From contig CM060972.1 of NCBI GenBank assembly GCA_030765045.1, positions 55,752,971 through 55,816,970 on the forward strand: a stretch of 64,000 bases of DNA, in the 5' to 3' direction. Shown in pieces: positions 36,976 through 49,453 of the stretch. The notes under the pieces were generated by a model. That model worked only from the letters and a program-made list of their open reading frames with translations. It was not told where the DNA came from and made no database searches. Each line of letters starts with the position of its first letter. Position 1 is the first letter of the stretch. This DNA comes from Tenodera sinensis (lineage: Eukaryota > Arthropoda > Insecta > Mantodea > Mantidae). Made by a program: the position numbers and the translations under genes.

Positions 36976-38839
36976 CACCTTAAAAACCAAATAGGAGGTG
37001 TCGGAAAATGTTCACGTAAACTTTGTTCCCTATGGTTCTCGTTTAATTTGAGGACAAAATGAGCTCTTCTGTACGTTTTACTTTATAAAACGACTCTTGT
37101 TTACATAAACTAGAATTGTTACATATTTTCTCATGGTATAGTGTCGAAATGAAATGTTCTATAACTTGTCCTCTCAAAGCAGCTGCACAGTGGCATGTGT
37201 CTTCGAGCCCAGAATTGACTTCCTCAAGTCTGTAGTCTGCGAGTCTTTAGCTTCATCTCTTTGTCCTGCTAGTTAAACGTTTACCGTAACTTTGAGATTA
37301 TGAACCATTTCCGTGGCATCGCAAGAAACAACTGAATAGTGACAGTATTTTTAAACACACTAAAACTCAAGAATATCACATCTACTATAAAATTACCAGC
37401 ATAGGATCGTGTCTTCATCGGAGATTTTATTAAAGGAATACTGAACCTTTTAGGAAATGCATTGTATTTATTTGTGTATTTGAAACTGAATTTCTTCATC
37501 CCAGGTTGAAAGTAAGTTTCCCAATATACTTTGTAAGCTAGTGATATAAATATTGACGCACAATGTCCCAGGTATGCAACACGTGATCTAGTGACCTGGT
37601 ACCACATGCAATCAACAACAAAATTGATTTCACGTCATCAGCTTCAAATCAATTATGCATTAAGGCTTTCTGTTGCATAAATATTTGCTAGTACAGACAT
37701 GGTAGACATATTTTTCGGAAAATCTAAAAACATCTATAGGTGCGAAACCTGTAACCTAACATATTGGATTGTTGATAAAGAACGGGAAACACAGTAAAAC
37801 AAGAGATAATGTGATTCTACTTATGGTTGGTGCGCTGCTTATTTTACTAACGTATATTTTAATAAAATACTGCTGATGTGTGGAGTATGTAGCATAATAT
37901 TTCTGAAAAAAGACATTTATCCTGATTCCTCAGATTATTTAGTGAAGTTTCCGTATTCAAAGTTGGTGGTGGTGGTGGTGGTGGTGGTGGTGGTGGTGGT
38001 GGTGGTGGTGGTGGTGGTGGTGGTGGTGGTGGTGGTGGTGGTGAATAACAATGTGTATTGAAATTAGATAAACTTCACATTATATGGAAGTTTTAAAAAT
38101 GTTTTCTTCCGAATATTTTGTTTAGATTTGCTGCAATTGTCCACTGATAGGAAACAATCCCTAAAGAGTATAAGGGATCCAAAGTTGGAGCAAATGCTCG
38201 ATTACAATTAAAGTAACGGTACAGTAAGTAAGAGTGTTGAGGTCAACATGAAAAGTTTTTGCTCCATTTCTTGCTGCAGTCAGTTGGAAAAACAAGGTCC
38301 AACGGTGCGTGAAGAAGCTCCCATTGCTGGCGTCTCTTACGCTCCAACTCTCTAACCAGATTATCAGCAGCCTGCTGGCCAGCCCTCGGTCGGCGGGCCG
38401 GCCGTTTGATCATCACTACTGGAGTGCACCGTAAGAGTGCTTCTCATAAATCGTCAAACAGTTCCTTCCTTCCTTACCTTCTTCGTTTTTCCTTACGAGA
38501 AATGAGAGTTAACTTAGAGTTAACATGGACAAGAGCTCCACTTGATGCTGCAGAAAAGCTTTTTGAACTAATACCTCTCGAGGCACTCATTAGTCAATCT
38601 TAACCACAGCATTTCGAAACCTCTGAAGTATGAAAACCAGTAACCACTACTGTTCGAGATTATGCCTGCAAGTTATGTAAGCTTTCCTCTGCAAGTGCTC
38701 ATAGAAACTTCCTCAATCAGAATCATATTACTGTGCAACTTTACAAGAAAATAAAAGTGGAATAAGTTAGAGAACAGAACAGTGCAATAAGAATGAAAAG
38801 GGATTAGTTTGGATAAGGGGAATGGATTTTCAGCGATCT
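36976..38839. other. unassigned DNA with a GGT microsatellite
   Basis: A (GGT)n tract of about 80 bp lies at 37963-38043. The rest contains no recognisable gene or repeat. Confidence 0.45.
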
Positions 38840-39110
38840 AAGAGGTAATGACAAAGGCATCTGAATTGTATGCAAGCCTATCAGTTTATGTGACGTCAAT
38901 GTGAGCTGTTGCCTGGATAAACAGCCATGTGGGTACGCAACTGGAGGGTTCAGTCAGGTATAGCACTCTCGAGGACATTGCTAGTACAAGAAAACGGAGC
39001 AGTCATTGTTTCTGTCTGCTTCCCTTAAGAAATTAGCTAAGTCCAAATCTCGAAGTACCTTGTCAGATCACAACCTAACATGCAGCCTTCGATTACTAAT
39101 TTCCCAGAGA
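38840..39110 (+). repeat. repeat family C, copy 3
   Basis: Shares TATGTGACGTCA, TTGCCTGGATAAACAGCC, TTGCTAGTACAAG and CCTTGTCAGATCACAACC with the other two copies. Confidence 0.6.
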
Positions 39111-39519
39111 TTGCATCCTAACATCGATAAATATCGATAAAAAGAATAACTATAAGTTATTTCGTGGCTGTTGTGCCATGGTCTGCTGGAGTTAGTTTCC
39201 AGACGTTTAGTCCACAACTGTGGCAGACATGTACAGTGGCACTGTCGTAGTTTGCGTAGCGTCTGAAGTTCGTTCGCTCTATTGACAGGCTGAAAGCAGC
39301 GCAAGGTGTATCATGCGTGTACCTGCCCTTTCAGGGCTTAACTACTTTCATGACAGGATGTGGGGTGGCGGCTGAAAATGAGTTTGAGGGTTGAAGGGAG
39401 GTAGCAATTTATGCTCCTCAACGGCTGCCAGTCAGGGCGCAACTATTGTTGGACACCACTGGTGTATGGAACCAAATATAGATGATTTTAATTTTGAATT
39501 TATAAATACAAGCATCTCT
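39111..39519. other. unassigned DNA
   Basis: No gene or repeat is recognised. Confidence 0.3.
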
Positions 39520-39860
39520 TGGAAGGATTGTATGGGAGCTTAGCTTTTGCAGCTGGTGGGTTAGCTCCGCTGCTATCGGATGTGCCTGTAAGCCATGTGA
39601 GGAAGCCGGTGTCACACAAGAGTACGTTCTCTGGGGTTTGTACGTTCGCTAGCCCGATGCGACAAGTTCCGGATGTGCTCCCCGAAGCTCAGACACTTAT
39701 CGAGGTTCACTCCCAGGAAGGTAATGGTATTCATCCATTCTATCCTCCCAGAACCCAGAAGAGGTTGCCCCCTCCGGGTGACGCTTTGCGGCTTAACCTG
39801 CAAAACGTAGTAGAGGAAATGTTCTGCAGGGAAATGAACAGGGAACTTAGGGGTTATCGG
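39520..39860 (-). pseudogene. R1/I-like LINE fragment, reverse transcriptase C-terminal part
   Basis: A minus-strand frame gives GRIEWMNTITFLGVNLDKCL followed by SFGEHIRNLSHRASER. This corresponds to the FLGVxLD segment after the catalytic palm of R1/I-type retrotransposons. Downstream, a frame change leads to HPIAAELTHQL-like sequence that may be a remnant of the C-terminal part. No catalytic motif is retained. Confidence 0.65.
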
Positions 39861-40079
39861 GTTTTTATGCCTTTGAGTGGGTTGAAAGGAATTGGTCCAT
39901 GGCCGCCTTGACCGCGCTGGACCAACCAGGTGGCTGCGCTAATCCTCACGCAAGGTTCCAGCCAGCAGTCACACTTTGAGAGGTGAACTGCTCGGTTTTT
40001 GATTTGCCCCGTTTTGGTTATGGGTTTATGTGGCTTTTCCTGTCTTTGGATTATCCGAGTGGGCCCAACGGGTCCCTCA

Positions 40080-40340
40080 GCAATTCGTAGGACGGTAATC
40101 GGCGTTGTTCTCTCTTGTCATATCTTCCCAGATATGAAGTTTCAGGCGAAGAGGCATGGTCTTGAAACTGAGGATGGGTTGTAACCGCAGGAGAGCTGCG
40201 TGCATTTGTTGCACTTTGCTCCTGACGTGACGTTTATTCGTAAGCCTCCGGTCCAACGTGAGCCTGAGATACTTCGTCGTGTTCACCAAGGGATTCGACG
40301 ACGTCGCCGGTTTGCTATGGTTTTAACTAGGAGAATCGCA
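40080..40340 (-). pseudogene. Jockey-like LINE fragment
   Basis: The minus-strand translation includes NTTKYLRLTLDRRLTNKRHV, then RSKVQQMHAALLRLQPIL and LKLHIWEDM. It matches the KYLGVTLDRRLTW...RLQPIL...LK..IW segment of Jockey-clade polymerases. It differs from the neighbour at 39520-39860, which carries the same segment in another family form, so the two are separate insertions. A stop follows shortly downstream and the catalytic region is missing. Confidence 0.75.
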
Positions 40341-41046
40341 GAAATTTACTCCCGATTGATGGACATACGTCAGGTCTCGCAGCACCTGTCGATGGCGCGG
40401 AGATGGGCTTGTTCCTGCCGGCAGCTGTAGCGGGGATTTCTGTTTGTAGTGGAGATCATCCGGGTCCGAGTATGCGTTGTAACATTTTGAGATAAGCACA
40501 GTTTTAAGTAACCGTTATTCTTATAATGGTTATTTGCAGAAATACTCAAAGTATAATCAACGCAAATTTAATTACCGTAATTTATCTTAGTGTCACCTGT
40601 TACCCTCCTTGACTGTTAATGACATTCTAATGACTATTAGTAATTAAATAATCCGCAAAATATAGCTGTAAATCCACGAAACATGCTAAATTATAATTTC
40701 TTAACATCTAAACATTTTAGAAAATATAAACACTAATAAAATAAATTAGGTACCTACTATTAAAGTCAAATAGCCTCCTAAAATACTAAAATAGGACCTT
40801 TTACGATATGGCTAATTACAAAGTAACTTATATTGCTTTCTGGTAGGAGTGAAATAAGTTCATTGACATATACCATTAACGCAAATAATAACATATACTG
40901 TGGTTATGAAGTTACAGCTGTAATTTATTTTGCTTGGTTACAGTTATTGCTGATAATATTAATGAAAGTTTCACAATTTCTATGCATTACTGTATTTGGG
41001 TCCATAATGGCCCCTCAGAGAGGACATGTGGTGGACAGATAAAACA
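40341..41046. other. unassigned AT-rich DNA
   Basis: No recognisable gene. The part from 40500 is very AT-rich. Confidence 0.35.
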
Positions 41047-41795
41047 ATCTGACGTATTACACTCACGTGACTTTCTCTACTCTTGTACAAACTATTCTTG
41101 CAAACTCTTATTCCTATATCTTGGTTGTTAGTTGAGATAAACATTTGCAGAATTTATCTAATTCCTGATTTTGTTATAGATGCAAAGGGAATACGGGATA
41201 CTGAATAATGACCTTTCATTTGAGAAAAGTTTAAGTACTGCAGAACTCACACAAATAACAAGAAATATCTCCAAAATGATTAAAAAAAAACACACACACA
41301 TTTGGACAACGAGATCTATATTTATGTATACCTACTAACATTTGGTTACGGTTTATCAGTTGTGGAAAAGTCAACCAGAATAAACAGGACTAATAGGCGT
41401 ATAGCCACAAAATTCAAAATATACATTTTGTCATAAGACTATCTTAAACACATGACATTTTAATCAAAATCGTTAGAGCCATTTTTGAGAAATGGCTCAA
41501 AATTTTCGAAAAATTTTTCATGAAAGGGTAGTTTAGGGTAGAGAATTTTTTTCCCAATATTTAAGGGTCGCATTATTGAAAGATACTAAACTTAAATACC
41601 AACCTTGGTTATTAAGCGACTTTTCGTTTTTGACTTACGCTGTTCACACGCATACACACACGAACCTTTCTCTAAGGCGGAATTTTTGGATTCAGAGGGC
41701 CTCAAAACATGCTTCCGATGAAATCTCGATATCAAAATGGTGGGTTGAATACAATACTTCCTCTACTTACTATACGTAGTAGGGAAAGTAAAAAC
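41047..41795 (-). mobile_element. HE element copy 10, full length
   Basis: Hairpin end TCTGACGTATTACACTCACG with ACTTTCTCTACTCTTGTAC; opposite end TACTATACGTAGTAGGGAAA. The interior is collinear with other copies. The hairpin stem carries paired changes (see findings). Confidence 0.8.
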
Positions 41796-41889
41796 GACTG
41801 CATATCACAGATGTGAACGCTTCAATGAAAACATAATCTGTTTCAATTTTCAAGCGAGCTCAAGAATCGCTGCTTGTAGCCGAAAAATC

Positions 41890-42275
41890 ATCCTTAGCGA
41901 CGAGCGTCAATTGTTGACAGAAGTTTCATCAAACAAAGTTGCCGCTATTTGGACCGATGAACATCCTAAGGAGATTCAAAACGGGGAGTTCATCTCTAAA
42001 AGATTACAGACTGGTGTGAACTTCAGAGATTTTGGTATTAATGGTGAAACATACCGGCCTGTAAGATTATTTTATGGCCTGAACTAGAAGATAACATCTC
42101 AGAAACATTCGAGTTCAGCAACATGGTACCAATTGTTGTACTGCTCACGAAACCATGGACTTACTGAATGACAAGTTCTTTCGCGTGATGTTGGGGTTAC
42201 TGACCTTCTGAGCTATATTATTTAATGAGGAGTTATTTTCTATGAGGCTATGTTAAGCCAATGGTCTCGTATTAG
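41890..42275 (+). pseudogene. mariner-type transposase pseudogene
   Basis: Pieces in three frames reconstruct the familiar order of an insect mariner-family transposase: KVAAIWTDEHPKEIQ, then GINGETYRPV, ILWPELEDNISETF, QQHGTNCCTAHETMDLLNDK and finally SYFL*GYVKPMV. In the family the last piece reads FLWGYVK, so the tryptophan codon has become a stop. The second catalytic aspartate normally lies in QQDGAT; here it reads QQHGT, so the active site is also lost. At least two frameshifts are present. The N-terminal DNA-binding part and inverted ends were not found. Confidence 0.8.
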
Positions 42276-42499
42276 AAACAGTCACAGAGAGGATAACTGG
42301 ATATTTGTTGTATACGTCCCCGGGAAGAACAGACGAGAGGAAGGAACCGTAGGAGATGTATCATATGCAAGACCGGAGAACGTAAGAGGACGAGAAGGGG
42401 AGAGTACAGTACACTAACATTTACTGGCTTAACCGCATGGCTGGGAGGTGTTTTCAGAGACCTGCCAAGCCGCTGGAGGGCAGAAGCCTGTTTAGTCAA
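42276..42499. other. unassigned DNA
   Basis: No gene or repeat is recognised between the transposase relic and repeat family B. Confidence 0.3.
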
Positions 42500-42785
42500 G
42501 ACGTGTGCAGTTCGTCCGCCCCCTTTGAGGAAACCCTATAACTCCCGAGTCCGTTCTGCAGGGTTACAACCCCTTGACGTGAGCCTTTGCAGCTAAAGAA
42601 ACATAAAATGGCTGGGATTGAGGATTTTGACAACATATGCTGTCACTTCCTTAAAATGGGGGTTTCCATTGATCTTTGAGTACTGGGATAGAGATGTGGC
42701 TTTTCTGAAGGGTGAAGATGGATTTATGTCAGTCATTATTTGGTGGTAGCATACGTTTCCTTTGAGAAGCAACTGCACTCGCGTT
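42500..42785 (+). repeat. repeat family B, copy 2 (uninterrupted)
   Basis: Counterpart of 35830-36097 plus 36676-36714, without the hAT insertion. Confidence 0.55.
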
Positions 42786-44274
42786 GACTAAACAGGCTCT
42801 AGCTCAGAGGCTCCCCTCCAGAAGGAACCAGGAAACTTCGACTCGCCACCTTCTGGCGGAACCGAGGCATAGTCCCAGAGTAGTCGTGTAAAATGAAACA
42901 GGAAGACAAAATGAGTGAAAATGGGCACCCAAGGACGATATACGAGTTATTCCATAAAATGTTCCTGACTTACGTTTCTGTGTAATTGACAATTAGAAGG
43001 TCCAATGAACTCAACGAAGCCACATTGGCCATTTGACTTATTGTCCTTGACACAGTGCCATTAATTATACTTGAACACATTAGTAATTAATTAAACATCT
43101 TTCGTTTGTACATTTTTCCATTTCAAAAGTATGACACTATTATTGATATACCTCATACAATAATCTACAAACGTTTAACACCACTAGAAACAATTTTAGT
43201 TATCATATTAACAACACAGACATTTATTTCTAAATACTATTCATAAACAATTCCCCCGTTTCAGCTGAACAAGCAGCGATCATTAAGTAATACTTACATT
43301 GTATGGTGATATCCGAATAAGTGATTAGCACAAAGTGAACCTTAATTATTATTGTAGGAACTTACCTCATCGTCAAAATTGTTGTCAGGGTCCGACATTA
43401 GTCACGCGAAGCAAGATCCACCAAACGCTGCTCAAAGCGATGAAAATAGAAACATATACAAAGCAGATAGCTGTGGGGCTCGGTGAGGTTCTGCTAGGGG
43501 TCCATCGCGGCAGTCGAACTGTGGTCCCTGGACGGCAGACCCTAGCTGTGAGCAATAGGTGATGATATACGTATGTAATACTTCATTGGCAAGAAATATT
43601 GCAATATATCCTATGATAGATGTTATTGAATGATTGTAAGGGTTAAAGGAGTTCACGAATGATTCTATAAGTTCGTAATTTGGAAGAGGTTCAAGAAAGA
43701 AACACAAAAATACAATCAATATTCCTTATTAATGCCCATACTGTAGCGTGACGCGTTAACCGCCAAGAAGGAGCAGATGTTGTTGTACTTTGACATTAAT
43801 ATTTCAGCATATTGCTGCTGAGTTTTACACTCAAACCCGCTTACCGGGTGAAGGTCAAGTCTTATTCCCTACTTTTCATTTGCTATCCCAGGTCATTTTC
43901 TCGAGTGACAGATCGGCTGTATCAGTGTACAAGAGGTCTGGGGAACAGTACTTCCAAGGTGCCAAGCCATTCCTTACTCTGTTATCCTTTCATGGCTACC
44001 ACAGGGAAAAACCGATAGGGAAAACCGGTTACACCGAATGCCTGCTGTATCTCATTAGCACTTTGACCTGAAGATGATTTGTACTGTCCCTATTTTCTAC
44101 CATATATATTCCGTTCCTTGCAAGTTATTGGCTCCAGAACTTCCTTTCGAAGATAGGATTTTTGAATTTGTCCAGTGTTGAGGCTCCGAATCTCCTTAAG
44201 ATCTCTTAAGGACAACCAGTTAAACAAAACTCAGCCTGAAGAAGACTTCAGAGTATTTTAAGAAGATCATAATG
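42786..44274. other. unassigned DNA
   Basis: Short frames (43335-43562, 43790-44071) match nothing known and no repeat is recognised. Confidence 0.3.
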
Positions 44275-44860
44275 CAATCTATATTTCAAAAACATATCTT
44301 AAACATATGTAAATTTAGTCAAAATCGTTAGTCATTTTAGACAAAGTGGATATTTTCGCAAAATGTTCCATGTAAAAGGTAGTTTTGCGGAAGGGGGTTT
44401 CTTTAAAATTTTCAGGTTGTACGTTTTCAAGTTTTGGGAACTCTGCCAAGAGATAAAGTGAATAAGTACCTTTGAGAAAAGTAAGTACTGCAAAGCTCAC
44501 AAGAAGCTGCAAATAACAAGGAATACCTTCGAAGTGGTTTCCTCTACAAAAAATGTATTTGGACATAAATGGTGTGTTTTAAAGACATTTACATTTTTTG
44601 GATAGTAAGAGTTGGACAATCCTAGGCTTACCAGCTACGCAAATGTCAAGGGTAAACATGACTACGTGCACTATAGCCCCAAAAATCAAAATAATATTTC
44701 ATTTGCTATAAAAGTACCTCAAAACTGTGGCATTTCAATCAAAATTGTAAGAGCCATTTTGAGATGGTCAAAATTGTCGAAAACTGCTGAGGAATTTTCT
44801 TCAAAATGTTGGCATTGCAGCGCTGAAAGATATTAAAATTATATTTAACATACTCTTTTT
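44275..44860 (-). mobile_element. HE element copy 11, rearranged
   Basis: The order of blocks is disturbed. A middle block (AACATATCTTAAACATATG to about 44420) comes before blocks that normally precede it (44450-44830), so two partial copies or an internal duplication are present. Neither terminus is clear. Confidence 0.6.
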
Positions 44861-45004
44861 TAGTATGGACTTTAAAGCTTCAAATCAATGAGTGCTTATC
44901 TTGGAAATGGATATTGCCACAATAAAGTACCGAACATTAAGATATTAATTCATAAATTTACAGCAGATCTTCAAGTGCCCTACAATGAACTTTAACACAG
45001 CTTC

Positions 45005-45150
45005 AAAGTATAATAAACTAAAATTTAATATCGAAATTTCACCGAAAATGTATATTTTCAGGGTCCTGAATAAAAAAAAGAAAAGATCCATGGGTGTATC
45101 TGTCAACAGTATGTCATATTCAGGTTCATATAGACACACACACGTACAGG
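45005..45150 (+). mobile_element. HE element fragment in opposite orientation
   Basis: ATCGAAATTTCACCGAAAAT, then a CAGGGTCCTGAA block and a CACACACAC tract match the first part of HE in the sense direction. Confidence 0.55.
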
Positions 45151-45779
45151 TGAAAGGGAAGTCATTACATTCATTTAAACCAGTGGTGGATCTCGGTATT
45201 TGGAACACATTTTGTGTCTAACGTTTTTATCTCTGACCATTTTCTACACAGATATTTTAGTTTTGTTGAAAACTTTCCAGCAGATTGGCTTTCCAGCAGA
45301 TTGTGTGTATATCGCATTCATTAGGTCAGTACACAAACACCATAGCGCTGCGTCTTGTGAACATACACAAATAACATGCCGTGTCCTTCCATGTTTATTG
45401 TGCGATTGTGGGCCAATCGGAATCGTTAGCTCCCAAAACTTACACCACCCTATAAGCGACCGACCTGCTTACGCCGAGAAAGCGGTTCAATTCCCTGATC
45501 AACCTCAACGCAACGTTGTCGAGTTACTTTACGTCTGAAAAAGCTGCTCGGAGTATTCCTTCAATTCTGTTAAGTGTTATCTTGTGGAATTACGCATTCA
45601 ATTTGGAACAAAAACCACTTATTTTTTCGAAATCAGCTGATCTACGAACAAAATGCCATTAGAATTTTGTGTTTGTAATGCTTCTATGAAACACACATCC
45701 CTTCCACCCGGTATAGGTATATGACAAATAAATGTTTAGTTATAGAAGTTGAAGTAAAAGTGAAAATTAACTCATGTTA
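45151..45779. other. unassigned DNA
   Basis: A 112-codon frame at 45200-45538 resembles no protein I know. No repeat is recognised. Confidence 0.3.
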
Positions 45780-46060
45780 TCGCCCTATTAGCGCTTTTGC
45801 TTACCAAGCAAGAAACACGGGTTCGATTACCGGTACCGGTGTGTGGAAGACCTTGTCTGGAATGCACTTAACCTCGTTAGATCCCTGAGGGGCAAATTCA
45901 GGAGCTACTTGATTAAAATGTGGTGTCCCATAGTTACCGCATACACCGGCTGGGAGGGACCCTGGCGCTAAACACGTCCCACCTCCAGTACTGCACCCCA
46001 TTCAGGTCTTCCGTGGTGGACAGAGGTTGGATATGCAGCGGCCATGCGGTAGGCCTGAAA
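45780..46060 (+). mobile_element. possible tRNA-derived SINE
   Basis: A tRNA-like segment shows an anticodon-arm-like palindrome (TTGC, TTACCAA, GCAA) and a B-box-like GGTTCGATTAC at about 45820-45830, followed by unrelated sequence. The A-box region is weak. No second copy was found here. Confidence 0.4.
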
Positions 46061-46744
46061 GGGGCTGTTGCGCGGGGTTAGTTTTGAGTTGTTTGTATAT
46101 TAGTGTTACTGTCCCTTTTAAAACAACCTGTATATTTTATGTCTTGTGTCTACGACAACATTCCGGTGCGCTTTCTGCCGTCAACTTTTTTACTGTGGGC
46201 CGTAAAAGGAACTTGATCCGATGATGAGTGAATGTTTATGGAGAAAACAAATGTTTTGTTCATTGCTGTATTCAAGATATTTATACTCCGTGAAATCACC
46301 CAAATTACGAGAACATCGGGGGATCTGGCGGAAGGTGAACAAATGGGAAACAAGGTCTTGAGGAAGTGGGGCAACATTTAGAAGTAGGTGCTGTCACCGT
46401 CGTAAAATATGTAGACAGCGATCGACCAGGATGTTTGATTGCATGAAACACAATGCTTCAATTTATGACCCAACATTGCTGCACTGTTTCATCACATAAA
46501 GGTTTTACGGCTTACAAACTTCTTTCAGCAAAGTTCACTAGTACCAAATACGAGAAAAACCTGTGGAACAGATAACTTGTTTTTGTTAAGGCTACTTATT
46601 TTATTAGATCATCGGAGGGTCAAAGTCAGCAGTTTGATTTACGATCCGGCTGTATCGTCTCTTTCAGAACTTTTGCAGCAAGAATCGACATTGATTATAT
46701 CAGTGATTCATTTACGAGTTTCACTTACCCTACAGTAATAGTGA
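46061..46744. other. unassigned DNA
   Basis: No gene or repeat is recognised. Confidence 0.3.
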
Positions 46745-46940
46745 AGACTATACTGGGAGAGCAAAAAGCTTACGAACCAAGTACAGTTATACGAAATATG
46801 GAAGAATAAAAATATATTTGCAAAAACGAAACTGCAGGCTCTATCCAATACAAATGTAAACTCAGTGTTGTGATATGGATGTGAAACATGAAAAATCACC
46901 ACACAAATAAATAAATAAATAATAGCAGTATTCAATGCAG
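46745..46940 (+). pseudogene. LINE reverse transcriptase fragment
   Basis: The plus-strand translation gives QLYEIWKNKNIFAKTKLQAL then SNTNVNSVL*YGCET*KITT. This is the KLR(I/L)FN..VKSVLLYGCETWK segment of L2/RTE-like LINEs, with two in-frame stops where leucine and tryptophan are usual. An ATAAATAAATAAATAA tract follows. Confidence 0.75.
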
Positions 46941-47084
46941 TTTATAATGGTGCATGTGCATAAGTAAATATTAAACAAAAGACAATCTGCTGTCTTTTGG
47001 AGTTACAAAAATTGTAGCTATATAAAAGCAATTAAAATCATATTTAAGTCTAAAATATTATTATTCTAGGAAGTAAAATAGTAG

Positions 47085-47605
47085 TTAATAGAACAATTTT
47101 AGAGCAAATAGGAAACTTCTGTTATTTAGGTTTCCATATTTCATACCTACTGCCATAAAAAGGACATCAACAAAGCCCTGCAAGTTTAAAAACATGTGTA
47201 ATATTTCAGAACACACAAAACAAGGCAGGGAACACGACTAAATTTTTCAAAGTAATATAATAACATTGATGACATATGCGTGAAAATTGTGTGTTGAAAA
47301 GGACTGATAGAAGAAGTATCATTGCTGCCGAAACATAACCTCTTAGGCCATTACAAGATTACTCTATTGCGAATTAACAAGGGAACTATGCAAACAAAGG
47401 AATGAAATACATACATTTGATCTAAACGGAGAAATGAGTGAAATGAGGCGCAACCTGCAATAACATTTAAGACGGATGTCACCAGAGATGATGCCAAAAT
47501 GATTATAAATTCATATAATCCGTAGTAGAGACAGACGCTCCACTAGATGAAGGAAGCAATCTCAGAGAAGTCAACAGGCCTAATGCTTGTGCTAGATATT
47601 GACGT
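47085..47605 (+). pseudogene. decayed LINE, reverse transcriptase C-terminal half
   Basis: In order, across shifted frames: RTILEQIGNFCYLGFHISYL, SENCVLKRTDRRSIIAAET, PLRPLQDYS, EVNRPNACARY. These follow the C-terminal order of the same LINE class (YLG motif, ENWxLxxxDRRxIxAAEMxFLRPL, then the tail). Many stops are present. It may or may not belong to the same insertion as 46745-46940; both are on the plus strand but overlap in family coordinates, so two copies are more likely. Confidence 0.75.
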
Positions 47606-49453
47606 TAACTGAACAACATATATTATAAATAAAACATAGTAAATGATGTACTGAGTTAATTATGAAAGTATGAACATCAATTCGAGGTGTTAGGAGAGAC
47701 TTCTTGACGTTAAAGTGAAACATAACTTTCTCTAAGTGCATGGTTACATAAATAAAAACTAAAATTCGTTGAATGTTTGATTGCCAATATGTTACCACTC
47801 CTTTTTCGTTTGCTTTTGCAATTAGCATAGAGAGGAGGGCTTCAAAATTGAGTTATTTGTGCATTTCCCGTTTATTGATAACTTGAGTAATTTAACCACA
47901 AAATGATAGTAAATAATTGCATTCAAGTATGTCTATTAGAAATATTAGTAAACATACGCTTGGAAATCGCGTAACCTTGCTGTGTATGTAGAATGGAAGG
48001 TCAGGACTGTTGACAGTAGAACTACCTGTTCAGGTTTCTTGATGACTGCTCGGAAGGAAAACCACCCCTCCCTCGTTAGCAGCAGTTATAAACTCGCAGA
48101 CACGTGGCAAAACCGTTTTCGAGCCCTGGCCTACTTTGAACTATCATTCACCATAGGGATGAACGCGTGTACGGGTTAGCGGAAGTCGATTAGTAAACAA
48201 AACATTCGCCTGTCCATTTCTCCTCAGTTGCCAGACTGTGCAGATAATGTATTGAATAATATTCCATTATGTCCTTTAACTACGATAGATGAATTTATTA
48301 TTGCCGCCTTTTACTCGTCATATTTTACCCCTAACATCTTGTCCAGACGTGTGAAAATTATAAGACTCAAAGCAAAGTTTTGGTTATTTACTGTCAGAGG
48401 TTTTTGCCCCAAGATACTGAAGCTTTAGCGTGATAAATGGTTATGCACAGTTTTCCACCAATCAGAATTAGATGACTCTAGAACAAAGCTACAGAGCCCA
48501 CTAATAGATTTTTTTCAGTGAAATGTAAGCAAATTCATTTCAAGTTTGCCAAAAATGGATCTTAGACCGTTTTCAATAACTGTACCCATCAATATTGTCT
48601 GTGAAAATACGAGATTTTATCTCGAAATTAAATACCAGATATCTGTTTCATAATGTGTAGCTATTCTATGTTGATTTTAAAGAAGTGGGTTGGAAAATTA
48701 TATTTCACCAAGAAAAAATATAACTGCAATGGTGTTGCTAGAGAAAAATAAATATTTAAAAAGAAACAGCAGAAAGTTATTTTCATAAGGTGCTGATATG
48801 ACTTGAGACAATTTTAAAATATTTTTAACCTCAGAACTTTCAATAATTTTCACCGTAGATAACTAACTGGGTTTAATAATTTTCGCACCTCGGAATAAAA
48901 TACGATTTCATGCAGTTTAGTTGCTCTTAAAGAAAGAATGTTATTTTCATATCGCCAGAAGTTGAAGCCCTGTATTCTGACACCCTTTAAACGTTTTCTA
49001 GATAACTAACAAGCATAACCTGTTACAAAATAATACAGTCATAGTGACTATAACCTAACTTTTCAACATAAGAAACGTTCAAAATTTGGCAATTTCGGAA
49101 CAGATTGCATTCAGAGAACGTTAACCTCAAATGAATGCCTCTGTTATTTCAGAAGCGCTTTCATATCGATAAACAGAAATATCCGGAATTCAGATAGAAG
49201 GCAGGGACCATTGCCAGCCGTCTATGAAATTGGTGCCAAAACGTGTAGCCAAGACAAACAAGAGGCAGTAAAACCTGGAAATAAATGCACAGCGCTGGAA
49301 TTATATTATCATCTGGCTTGCAGACACAAAAGAAAATAACGACTTGTGTTTTACTAAAGTGGTTAGGAGGCGACACAAGAGAACCAATTAGATAAACTGC
49401 AACATCTGACTGTGAAGTGGACCATTATAGTGAATCTTTAATACTAAACAAAA
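47606..49453. other. unassigned AT-rich DNA
   Basis: About 1.85 kb without a recognisable gene, RNA or repeat. Confidence 0.35.

Noticed and set aside
37876..38061. Poly-Val frame
   Set aside because: Produced by the GGT microsatellite.
39519..39911. 130-codon plus-strand frame
   Set aside because: It is antisense to an R1/I-like LINE fragment.
43480..43560. tRNA-like B box (CAGTTCGACTG on the minus strand)
   Set aside because: No credible A box at the right distance and no second copy.
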